Shown here: one piece after another, positions 37,801 through 49,800 of the stretch | Layout: each line of letters starts with the position of its first letter | Numbering within the stretch: the stretch's first letter is position 1 | DNA from: Myotis daubentonii | Lineage: Eukaryota > Chordata > Mammalia > Chiroptera > Vespertilionidae | Direction of reading: 5' to 3' | Length of the DNA: 64,000 nt | NCBI RefSeq assembly: GCF_963259705.1 | Contig: NC_081849.1 | Location: 61,042,093-61,106,092, forward strand | Notes under the pieces: generated by a model | Database searches by the model: none | Told to the model about the DNA's origin: nothing | The model's input: the letters and a program-made list of their open reading frames with translations, nothing else | Program-made: the position numbers and the translations under genes

Positions 37801-40800
37801 ATGTTCTAAGTACTGTGTTTGGGAGAAAATGTAAAAAAATACCTAAGTTATTAGAGTGTTCAGATCAAAGGATCACTTAACATTGAGACCTTCCAGTCTT
37901 TTTGTTTCGATTTGAACAGTTCCTTTGACCAGCATGGCTTCCACTCAGAAATAGCAAAGCCTCCGTGCTGAACATTATTTTTCTTGATAACAAATCGGTG
38001 AGTTTTCTTCTAGGAGAAAAAAAAAAAGATTTTAAATTGGCAAACATAACACAATATAAAATGCTGGCAATCAAGAGAGAAGATGCAAAAATAGAACAGG
38101 CAGTTACCTATTAAAATTAAAAGCCTTTCCCAGCTATTTCCAGGATCCTTGCTCCATGTCACCCTGGCTTTTCGCCACCGTTCAGGGCTGGGAGGGAAGG
38201 CAGGCCTCCCTGGCTGTCTGAAAGCGTGCGTCGCTGTGCACATGGTACTGACAGGAACCTGTTGCTGTCTCCAACAGCCAGAGGCAGGGGGTCAAGAGTT
38301 TGGAGGGTCTGTGACGAAGCTAATTCATGACAACTGTTTTGTGCTATAGAGAACTAGGTCAAAACCACAGTGATTACTGGTTATTATTTCCAATGGGAAC
38401 GGCCTTTGCAGCAGCCACGCCCCCCTCATTACTGACCTGATACCCTGACCATGGGGTGTGTTTCACCCCAGCAGAGCACGTTGGGGTTCCCCTGGAGGGT
38501 ATGGAGAACAAGTTCCTGAACAGCACTTTGTCCAAGGCTAAATTTAGTCTGACGTCCGACAAAATGCCACAGGCCGAGGCTGCCAGTCGACTTTCTAAAT
38601 TTATGACAACAGGTGGGAAGACGGCTGCGGAAGCACTAGGGGAAAGCGGGGAATCTAGATGTGCAGCAGGAGGGAGACAGTTCAGAAAGCCCTCCCACCA
38701 ATGACCTTCATTCATTCATTCATTCCTGATGATGTAGGATGCTTCCTGGGAAGAAACAATGTCTTTAGTTTCTACTGTGAAGGTAGGAAGTTAGGGCTGT
38801 AGAATACTCTGTGTGGTCTGACTCCCTACTTATAAAAAGGAGAGAGAGAGTGTATATATATATATTCCCCATTATCATTATTTTTTTTTGCTTATATGTA
38901 TTCCCATTTGTTACAGTGATTATTAATTGGATAATTCAAGAATTTAATTTAATAGTTTATTACTTAGAAGATCAGTTTGATTAAAAGTGGCAGAGGTGTT
39001 CCACCATCGATGCAGAAACGCGAGGCAGTCATTCTTGTCTCTCAATGTACAAATCACAGAGTTGGGAACAGCCGTGCACTCTCTTCAGGATGAAGTGGAT
39101 TTGTTAATGTCTTGTGAACGTCCTCCACGGTTGGAAAAATATGCTGCCCTAAATGAATGGCTGTTTCTTGGTCTTTAGACGATTTGTGCTCTTCTGGAAT
39201 GTTTGTTGACTCCAGAAAACGTACCTTCCGACAGCCCCAAAGAAGTGTACGAAGTCTATTTTGTCTTCGCTTGTGTCTGGGCCTTCGGAGGCACCCTGCT
39301 GCAAGACCAGGTGTGTTTACAACTGGTTCGCGGGGCCAGCTTTCCCTGGGAGGGGTGGTTACCACGTGTGACCCCTGTGCTCTTGTTATGTGACACATGT
39401 CTGTCCTCCTTGCCCCGCTCTCCCCTAAGCCGGGACACTGTCCAGGCGAACTCATCCAGGCTGATGATTCTGACCTTGGCTGACAAAGCCAGATCCATAG
39501 CCTCCCACCGGATCGCCCTCCGGAGCTCAAGGCTGTGTGCACCTGCCCCTGGAGCCAGGCCACAGCGTGCCCGAGACGGCTCTACACCTGCCCGCCCCCA
39601 CCCCCCAGTTGGCTCTTCCTCTTTGTTCTTTCTTTCCCTAAGCGACTCAACATTCCTGCCAGCCGCTCCAGTTTAAAACCTGGGGCACATTACTCTTCCT
39701 TATTCCTTATTTTTATGTCTGAGGGTCACCAGATCCTTTCAGTGTCGGTTACAACATAGCCGTGGAGTCCGTCCCCTCTTCTCCATCCCTGGGGCCTTAA
39801 TTGAGGAGCACAACACATTGAGATTGTCCTGGGCTTAGCTTGGGCTTCAACAGGTGCCCCAGAACCTCGGCACTAAAAATAGATGGCACACAGCTTCCAG
39901 GTTTCCCAGATGTTTGCAGGTGTGAGCAGGGAGTTTCAGCCGGAAGGCGTCACGGCCAAGAGTGACCCATGTTTCTGTTGGTTTATTCACTGTAGGCCGT
40001 AACAAACATGGTTGCTATCACCTGTGGCCCAGTCCGGCTTCTCGCCACTAGAGTACCACAAATCATGTCTATAAATAACTTTGATATTCGCTTGGCCTCC
40101 TAGGTCTTAGTCTGACCCTTCTCAGAAGCCACATTTCCTGCGGTAATCTCCACGTGCTCTTTAAAGAAGGACAGCCCTTGGCTTTGAGTGAGAGTTTCAA
40201 GGATGGGTGTTGTATGGTTTCACATGGCTTTTCTCAGAAGCACCATTTCTAATGGCTGTGGGTTTCTTCTGCATGGAGACCTCCTGTAGACTTTCTCCCT
40301 CTCCCCAAGCCCCCATGGATTTTATCAGTGCTTTCCACAGGTTTTCCTTTTCCCAAAACTGGGAGCCCAGGGGAATTGCATGAGTAGGATGTTGACAGCT
40401 GAGATCTTTGGGCTGCAGACCCTACAGCTCACCTTCCTCCCAGATGGTCCTCTTTCGGAAATCTTTCCAATTTCCGAACGTGGCAGCCTTCAAGCTAGAA
40501 GCTGGGCACCACCATGGTCATCGTCCTCTCCCAGACACTTTCTTCCTTGTTAGTCGTCATTGTCATCATCTTTAAATTTTCCAAAGGGACCTAACTATGA
40601 AGCATTCAAAAGAGAGGTTTTGAAGTTGGAAATATGAATGAAGCAGACACAGAAATATTCTTAGGATAGCCACCTATTAGTTCAACAAATTGGAGTGCCT
40701 ACTTTCTGCAAGTCACGTGCTTAGGGCTTCTAATAAGCTGTCTCATTGACACTTAGAAGACAAACCTATATGTACAGGTACAGCTGTCCTCTTTCTCCTT

Positions 40801-43800
40801 TTACAAAAAGAAACAGAAACTTAGACTAGTTAGCCTGCTTGAGGACACACAGCTAACTAATATCCGAGGTTCAGACTGCAAAGGAAGGACTCAGGACTCC
40901 TGTTCTTAACCCCAGCCATAGCAGACAACTTCCAAAATAAGCCTGACGTCAGCTCTCCCAGGACTCCCAGCAACTGCCATGGTCATTTCTCACTTGGCTT
41001 CTGAAGAAACCTTGTCACTGGTCTTTCTGCCTCTGTGCTTGCCCATAATCCATTATCCACTCAGCAACCAGAGTGACATTTTAAAATGTGAGCTGAATTA
41101 TGTGATATACTCTAGAATTAACACTTTAATGGATTTCTATTGCTTTCCCACCTTTTAAAAAATTTTAATTATAGTTTACTTTTAATATTAGTTTGTATTG
41201 GTTTCAGGTGTATAGCATAGTGCTTAGGCAATCATATACTTTACACAGTGTTCCCCCTGATGTTCCCAGTATCATTGACTATATTCCCTATGCTGGACTT
41301 CACATCCTGTGACTGTTTTGGAACTACCGATTTGGATTTCTGTTTCTTTTAAGATGAGGTTAAAATTTTTAATATTATGGATGAGGCCTCCGGATCTGGC
41401 CCTGCCTACCCCTCCCTCCTCCTTCCTCTGCCACTCCCTTCCCCCTAGCCGCACTAGCCAGTGTCTTGAGCACAACAGATTCTTTCAAACCACAAGCTCT
41501 TTGCACAGGCCGACCTCTTCCTGGTGCCCGGAGCAGCATTCTCCCCAATCTGTGCCTGTCCTTAACAATGGCTGCTCTGAGCATCCAGTTAAAATAGATA
41601 CACCCCATTATTATCACTTACAGCAAGCTTCACTTTCAAGATGTCTAACTTATTTATTTCTGCATTTATCGGCCTAACCTCTGCCACCACCATGTTTACC
41701 AGTTTTATAAAGTGTTCCTTTGTTCTTCACTTTCTCATTTACCATCCATTGATGTGAATATTTAATCATCTCTTTAAAGAGATCAGCACCAATGTTTGAT
41801 AAATGGTATCACTTATCATGCTATCATGCTACCACTCCCTTATGGTAGGTAGCATGGTAATACATAGAGTAGCTCCTCGTTCACTTGAATAACCCAGGGG
41901 CAATTTAAAGTTCACCTAACCTTACCTTGCTTTTTAAGTTAATAATTATTCCAGAAAATTTGTACCTGATGGATGTATAGCAAGTACAGCTTTCTGCCTT
42001 TGATAGTGTTATTCTTTATAACTTACTTGTAGTTATTTCTTTTCCTTGGTAATTAAGACTCTGTACCCTGCAAACACTGTGTGCTCGCAGGATTTGGAGG
42101 GGCATTGTGTGTGTGCAGAACTAGCTATAAGTCTGCAAAAAGGATTCCTCTTGTTCTCCTTAGCTTTCTGGTCATCAAGCTGATTTCAGTCGGTGGTGGC
42201 ACAAAGAGATGAAAGCAGTGAAGTTTCCATCTCAGGGAACAATCTTCGATTATTACCTGGACCACAATACTAAGAAATTTTTGCCTTGGACGGACAAAAT
42301 CCCCACATTTACTATGGATCCAGATGTACCTCTGCAGGTAGGGTGCAGAATGTGGGCACATTCACGCTATCCGTATTTGCTGAGCTGAGGGGGAAGCGTC
42401 TCCATTATAGAAACAGTGAAGTGGCTATTATATTTCTGCAACCTCTTTATAAAAATTTCAACTTATTTCTGTAGTAATTGCTTTCTCTATATTTTCCTAG
42501 AAACTTTGTGGCTTCTATTAAAAATTGGAGGCATATTTCTGTAGTTCAGTGGATTCTTATTTCTGACCTTATAGTAAAATTTTTAGATAGCACTTTTATA
42601 TTTAACTTCTTTCCTTTAACCCTCCCCGCCCTGAAAAAAGCCATAAAGTGAATGTTTAATCTCCTCAACTTGAGCTGCAAATTCACACAGCAGCAGACAA
42701 ACCTAAATAGAACTTTCTTTCTTATTGTTTCTCTTCATAAACTGTTCTTCTACGTTTCTCTTATGTCCAGTTACTTTTCAGTCGTATTCTAATTCTGCCA
42801 CTCTTGCCTCCAAACTGTCTCCCCCAACACTTCACTCCTTTCGTACGGATTGTGTCTAGCTGTTTGATCACTTAACCTTACTGGGCCAAAGCCCTGCTGC
42901 CAATTTTCACTTCCGTATGGCTTGACTTTTCAAATGTTTTGTCAGCAACTAAAGGGTGGTGGACAGTCTCTTAAACTTTTACTGTATTCCCTTGTATGTC
43001 TAACACAGGGTTGGGTGGAGGTTAGGTAATTCTATAATGGAGAGCCTTGGGTGCTAGTACTTAACATTGGAAAATATAAATCAGTTGCTCTCTCAAGCAA
43101 TGATGTCTAAACTCTGACAATTCAAAACAAAAAATAGGTGGGATCTCTCCCACTGGGGTTAACGTGAACTAAGAATTCATTGGACCTCAATTCTAAAGTG
43201 ACTATGGTGGTTCAGATTTAAAATTTTGGAGTGTCTCTCTCTGACCCCTCTCTCATTCTGTCTTTTCCCTGCAGAGAGTTCTGGTTCACACAGCAGAGAC
43301 AACTCGTCTCAGATATTTCACGGAGTTACTGCTTGAGAAAGGACAACCGCTAATGCTGGTAGGATACGCCGGCGTGGGAAAAACGGTCTTCATAGGGGAC
43401 ACGCTGGCGAGTCTCTCTGAGGATTACGTGGTGTCCCGCGTGCCTTTCAACTACCACACAACGTCTGCAGCTCTACAGAGTAAGTGTTCCTCTTGTCTAC
43501 CTTCCAGGGACAAGAGGTCAGAAACGGTCAAGGCCGTGACATGCAACCCAGAGAGATGGTGGCTTTCTCTAGGCTTTAGACATTTTCTTAGGCCTCAGAG
43601 GAATTTTTACTTATCACCATTCTGGGTAAGTCTACTTTGTTCAGATATTGTGATTTTGGCTTTTCTTATCACTCATGTCTTCATTGGGGTTATTATTGTG
43701 AAGACAGCATGACATCACTCATGTTCATTGCTTTACCTCTCGACTGTTGGGGTTCCTTTAGTCAGTTTATGGGGCCTGACCACTCTGAGGGTATGCGCCC

Positions 43801-46800
43801 AAGGAGCAATGCGCTGGTTACCTTTTCAAGTAAGAGATTGATCTAGGAGAAAATCATTCAGACTGTGTTGATGAAATGACAGGCCATGAGCTGTTAATTA
43901 AATCCCAGGAGAACTATAAGAAGAAATTTAGACTGTTGAATAAATGTGTCAATATAATCAAAAGAACCACACAGATTTGGGGCATTCTAAGTTAGGAAAG
44001 GCAAGCAAAGTAGACTTTGGAAGCAGAGGAGAAGTAGTAGAAAGGGCTGATATTGGTAGGTCTGTCACTTGGTTCAGGAGATTAATGGGGTTATATTGGG
44101 GGAGGGGACAGCAAAACTCACTGTTCAGTTGTTTATTAAACCTGCTGAGTTGCCCTGAATGTGGTTTCTGTGTTTGGAGAGTTGACAAATAATTAAATAC
44201 CACATCCCAGGCACACACTCTTCAGGATTTCCTACACCCATACTTTTCTCTCAAATATACTGACACAAAGTCATACAGGCACATGAAGAAGTATAACTGG
44301 ATGTATACACAGCAGAGTGTCTTCATGCAATAGCCTCTTGTACTTCTGCACTCCAATGGCCCGAGAGAGGTGTGGGGGACTCTTTTGAGCTGTCTCCGGA
44401 TGCTCCTGCAAGGGTGATAGAGAAGGACTGAGAGACGAGGCTGGGCCATGCACTAGAGTGGGTGCAGGGGAGGAAGGTGCCCAGGTCAGCAATGGCATTG
44501 TCTGTGACACCCTGTGTGACATCAGGCTGTAGATGTTGACTGTCCAGGAAAGAATAGGCTGATGAGTTCTGGCTACAGGAGGGAGGTTGGCAAGAGAACT
44601 TGACATAGGAGGTGACCAGAGGCACAGCTCTGGTATTAGCCTGCAGAGAGGTGATATTTGAAGCCGAAGAGGGGTTGAAATGGACAGAAATGAGAAAAAA
44701 ATTAAAAAAGCACTAAGGACAGAAAATTACATCTTACCTGATTGGACAGAATTATATGTTGGTTTCAGGAATTCTTGAGAAACCTCTAGAGAAAAAAGCC
44801 GGTCGCAATTATGGCCCAGGAGGAAATAAAAAATTGGTTTACTTTATCGACGACATGAACATGCCCGAAGTGGACTCGTATGGCACCGTTCAGCCCCACA
44901 CTCTGATTCGACAGCACATTGATTACGGGCACTGGTAAATGATTCTCTGGGTTTTACTCTCTACTGAAGTCTCGTTATTGTTACTGTGGAAAAACATTTG
45001 CAAATGGAATACCCTGATGTCTTCCTCTTCTGAGGAGGAGCATTTCCTGTGATACCTTTTGGGTTTCACTTTGTATCGTCTTTTTATCATCTTAAGTGAC
45101 ACAGATTCCCTTTGTATCTTGGGAAGAGTTGAACTGAAAAGCATTCTAGCAACATAAGCTGTCTGGCTTACACATCAGATTCTTTAATACATTAATTCAC
45201 ACTAAATTGCATAGAGAAGTGTAGCCTTGTTCTGCGGGATGTAACCATCTGGTAATATCTGGTGCTGCAGTCTGAGACACCGTCCCTCCCCCCATTAACT
45301 TGAGGGAGACCCCCAGCCTCGCTGTGGGTATTTCTAACCAGAAATAGAGTCACCTGAGAATCAATAAGCAGCAGTAGCCTGTATTGATTCGGCTCCATAT
45401 GTGGGTTCTGCCAACAAAGGAGCTGTGTCGCCTTCAGTTTTACGAGAGTTTGTTTTCATGTCCCTGAGATGACGCTGACACGCTCAGCATCACAGAGCGA
45501 TTGCGAAGATCAGAGGAGACAATTGGTGATGACGTCTTGTCTGAACTGGTGGGCTTTGTTGGGCTGTCTGCCATCTCTAGTTTTTAGATTGAAGGTTCTG
45601 TTTTCTGTCTCAGGTATGATAGACAGAAGGTGCTGCTTAAAGAAATCCACAGCTGTCAGTACGTGGCCTGCATGAACCCGACGGTGGGCAGTTTCACAAT
45701 CAACCCCAGACTCCAGGTAGGGGGTTGAGTCCTGCTCTCTGTCAAATAGCCCCTAAGTACCAAACTCAGACACTGTGGGTCTTCATTCTTGGTGCTTTTG
45801 AGTGCAAGTTAGGGCGACTACTGGACATTTGGTTAAGCATGTAAGCTTTTTTTTTTTTTTTAATTAATAGACTTTATTTCTTAGGGCAGTTTTAGGTTTA
45901 CAAACTGTCTCAGCAGCTTAATGGAAAGTAGAGTTCCCATGCACTCCCTTGCTCCCGGCCTCCTTTTACCCTCCTGGAAATAGCTGTGTGAGTTGCTGCG
46001 TTTGTTACAGATGATGAGCCAGTACTGATAAATTATTATGATCTGAAGTCCAAGTACACACTAGAGTTCATTCTTTGTGTTGTACATTCCATGTGTTTTG
46101 GCAAATTAATAACAGGTGTCCACCATTGAAGTATCCTCTGTCTATCATCTACACTAATGCCGGGAGCCGGTCCATGCTTGCTGTTTCAAGGGACCTGGCA
46201 TATATGGCATACTGTTCTTTATATGTTTGCTCACCTTCTTGGCGCTGTGTTTTAACCAAGGTCACCTCTCCGAGAAAGGTTGAATCCCCAGGTAGGGATT
46301 TTCCCCTGAAGTTAGGGAGAGAATAAAACCCCTCAACTAAGTGCCAGGCGGGTAATTAATCCCTTTAACTACGAACAATCATGCTTAAACTACATAATCT
46401 TTTCTCCCTGGAATGGAGATAAGAAACGCCCTAACCTTTGTAATAGAGATTGATAGGATTGAATCAACTGGTATAAATACAGATGTAACAAGACAGAAAG
46501 AGACAGAACTTAGAACACAGAGCCAAGAAGACAGAACCTACGCGGAACCTGAAGACAGAAGAACTTCGCTGGAGAGAACATGGCAAGGGATCGTGGACTG
46601 AACCTGACTACAGAGATTGGCAGGAGAACCTGACTGGAACCTGGACACTGAACCTGACTGGAGAGCCTGGACAGAACCTGGCTGGAGAACCTAGCGAGGG
46701 AACATGGCTACAGAACCTCGCTGGAAATCCGAAGCAGAACCTCTCTGGAGATCCGGGCTAGAGATCCTGGCTAGGCTGCTGATCAACTGAACCCTGTCTC

Positions 46801-49800
46801 CTTGTCCTTCCTTCTTCGCCGACTCCGTCCACACCTTTGGGGACCCCTGGACCCGCTGGGGTTGGACCCCGGCATATGGCGCCCGAACAGGGACCCCTAG
46901 GTAAGCGGCCCGCACTCGGGACAGATAGGACTCCACCATAGGAAAAGGGTGGATAGTCTTCGCCGACTCCGTCCACACCTTTGGGAACACCTGGAAAAGG
47001 ATTCCCCTAGGTAAGCCCCCCCCCCCCATTGAGAACCCCCACACTCGGGACGGATAGGACTCCACCAGGGTGCTACAGACCCCCCTATAGAGGATAAGTA
47101 GGGTAAGAAGGTGGATAGTACAGAACTTAGATTGAGAAGATGTGCCATACTGAGTCCAAAAAAAGAAGACTCTGTATTGATCCTTAGATTGAGAAGATGT
47201 GCCATACTGAGTCCAAAGAAAGAAGACTCTGTATTGATCTTTAGATTACGAAGATGTGCCATACTGAGTCTAAAGAAAAAAGACTCTGTATTGATCTTTT
47301 AACATATGTGCTTGCTAGCAGAGGAATTAAGGTTACTCCCAGTCAGACAGAACGTTTTATACAAGAAGTATGTCCATGCTTTTCTGAGGAAGGAAAGGTA
47401 AATGTAATGGCATGGGAGAAGGTAGGCCCAAGGAGCCTTATCCTTAACCCCACTGCAGCCTTTCTACCCTGGGAAAGTGCAGGATTGGCAAGCTCTCCCT
47501 GGGATGATAGATCAGGACTCAGGTAATAGCAGAAAGCGCCAATCCTACTCTTAAAATGGATATAAGAGAGCATTTCAGGTTTTTCTTTTTAATGCCTGCT
47601 TTTCAAAAATAAAAAAGGGGGAATTTGCCGGGAGCCGGTCCATCCTTGCTGTTTCAAGGGACCTGGCATATATGGCATACGGTTCTTAATATGTTTGCTC
47701 ACCTTCTTGGCGCTGTGTTTTAACCAAGGTCACCTCTCCGAGAAAGGTTGAATCCCCAGGTAGGGATTTTCCCCTGAAGTTAGGGAGGGAATAAAACCCC
47801 TCAACTAAGTGCCAGGCGGGTAATTAATCCCTTTAACTACGAACAATCATGCTTAAACTACATAATCTTTTCTCCCTGGAATGGAGATAAGAAACGCCCT
47901 AACCTTTGTAATAGAGATTGATAGGATTGAATCAACTGGTATAAATACAGTTGTAACAAGACAGAAAGACTCAGAACTTAGAACAGAATCAAAAAGACAG
48001 AACCTACACGGAGCCTAGAGACAGAAGAACTTCGCTGGAGAGAGCATGCCGGAGGATCCTGGAGAGGGACTGGCCTCGGAGCCTAGAGACAGAGCCTAGC
48101 AGGAGAACATGGCAAGGGATCCTGGACTGAACCTGACTACAGAAATTGGCAAGAGAGCCTGACTAGAACCTGGCTACTGAACCTGGCTAGAGGAACCTGG
48201 CTATGATGATCACCCGAAGGCTGCCTCCGTGTCATTCCTTCTTCGCCGACTCCGTCCACACCTTTGGGGACCCCTGGACCTGCTGGGGTTGGACCCCGGC
48301 ACACTAATAAAAGACAAAGATGCTAATTGACTATACCTTCATTATGCCCTAAGCCACGCCCACCAGCCAATCAGAGTGACTATATGCAAATTAACCCAAC
48401 CAAGATGGCGGCCAGCAGCCACAGAGCTAGAGCAAGCAGGAGGCTTGGTTGCCTTGGTTGCCTGGGAGATGGAGGAAGCCAAGCTTCCCACCTTCCCAGA
48501 GCCGGCTGTGGCCTCCACTCATGGCAACAAAGTTTCAATTATAGAAGATTAATAAATCCCAGATACCTGCTTCCAGCCAGCCTCCACTGGGAGCTTGGGT
48601 GGCTAGGCGCCGTGGCCAGCCTGCAAACAGCCATCAGCCCCTCACCCAGGATGGCCACACCCTCATGGGGTGAGGGTCCCGACTGGGGGGCTTGGCCAGC
48701 CTGCAAACGGCCCTCAGCCCCTCACCCAGACTGGCCAGGCACCCCAGCAGGACCCCCCACCCTGAAGGGGCTGTGGCCAGCCTGAAAACAGCCCTCAGCC
48801 CCTCACCCAGGATGGCCAGGCACCCCAGTAGGGACCCCCACACTGAAGGGGCTGTGGCCAGCCTGCAAACAGCCATCAGCCCCTCACCCAGGCTGGCCAG
48901 GCACTCCTATATAATAAAAGGGTAATATGCAAATTGACCCTAAAAGCAGAAAGACTGGGAATGACTGGTCACTATGACACACACTGACCACCAGGGGGCA
49001 GACACTCAATGCAGGAGCTGCCCTCTGGTGGTCAGTGCGCTCCCACAGGGGGAGCTCTGCTCAGCCACAAATCAGGCTGACGGCTTCCAGTACAGCGGTG
49101 GTGGTGGGAGCCTCTCCTGCCTCCTCAGCAGCGCTAAGGTTGTCCAACTGCAACTTAGGCCTGCTCCCTGCTGGCAAGTGGACATCCCCCAAGGGCTCCC
49201 GGGCTGCCAGAGGGATGTCTGACTGCCAGCTTAGGCCCAATCCCCCCAGGGAGCAGGTCTAAGCCAGCAGGTGGTCATCCCCCGAGGGGTCCCAAACTGC
49301 GAGAGGGCACAGGCCAGGCTGAAGGACCCCCCTGAGTGTACAAATTTTTGTGCACCGGGCCTCTAGTATATATATAAGCCTAATGTGTAAATTGTCCCCT
49401 CAGAAGTTGGACCAGGAGACCGGGAGTTTGATCGCTCACTATGATGTGTGCTGACCGCCAGGGGGCGGTGTGGAATGAAGGAGGGCTGCAGCTGGCAGCT
49501 GGGGAAGGGAGGCCCTGGCTAGCAGCTGGAAGGTCCTGATAGGCCCTGATCACTGGCCAGATGTAGGCACCCTACCTGTGCACAGATTTCATGCACCGGG
49601 CCTCTAGTACTAGTACATAATAGTTTCATTGTCCTAAAACCCCCCTGTGCTTCTCTTATTCATCTCCCCCCACCCCCCACCCCTATGCCCCTACACAAAT
49701 CCCTAGCAACCGCTTGATCCTTTTAGGGTCTTCATAGTTGCACCTTTTCCAAAATGTCCTGTAGTTGGAATCTTATAGTATGTAGCCTTGTCAGATTAGC

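Larger units (their letters stand above)
39311..42163 (+). other. Intron 16 (2.9 kb)
   Basis: It contains a MIR remnant near 40690-40925 and an L2 split by an L1 tail (41030-41560). I recognise nothing in 39311-40680; the GC-rich ORFs there have no family match. Confidence 0.55.
46158..48301 (+). mobile_element. Betaretrovirus-like endogenous provirus, internally deleted
   Basis: Two LTRs (TG...CA), a tRNA-Lys-type primer site, a short leader, a gag matrix fragment and a polypurine tract lie between identical 6-bp TSDs CACTAA (46152-46157 and 48302-48307). A 6-bp TSD, a Lys primer site and a p10-like matrix together point to a class II, betaretrovirus-like element. Only about 750 bases remain between the LTRs; protease, polymerase and envelope genes are absent, so it cannot make particles by itself. 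It lies in the same orientation as the dynein gene. Confidence 0.9.
48308..48904 (+). mobile_element. Helitron 1, main part, with promoter-like segment and minisatellite
   Basis: It resumes taaaagacaaagatgctaat after the provirus TSD. It carries gccaatcagagtgactatat, a YY1-type motif, and text through ggcaacaaagtttcaattat and tcccagatacctgcttccag that recurs in bat Helitrons as I remember them, then an ~80-bp repeat array. No own CTAGT end is seen before Helitron 2 begins at 48905. Confidence 0.75.
48905..49367 (+). mobile_element. Helitron 2, complete ends
   Basis: The 5' end is tcctatataataaaagggta with atgcaaattgaccc, and the 3' end is gtgcaccgggcctctagt (CTAGT at 49363-49367). It has no Rep/helicase coding, so it is non-autonomous. 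It contains an inverted pair of CTCF-like motifs. Confidence 0.9.

Noticed and set aside
47128..47298. CRISPR-like or centromeric repeat
   Set aside because: The three 57-base units are contiguous, without spacers, and lie inside a retroviral leader/gag start; tandem duplication explains them.
48327..48925. Long GC-rich ORFs on both strands
   Set aside because: They run through the Helitron promoter-like segment and minisatellite and repeat with its ~80-bp unit.
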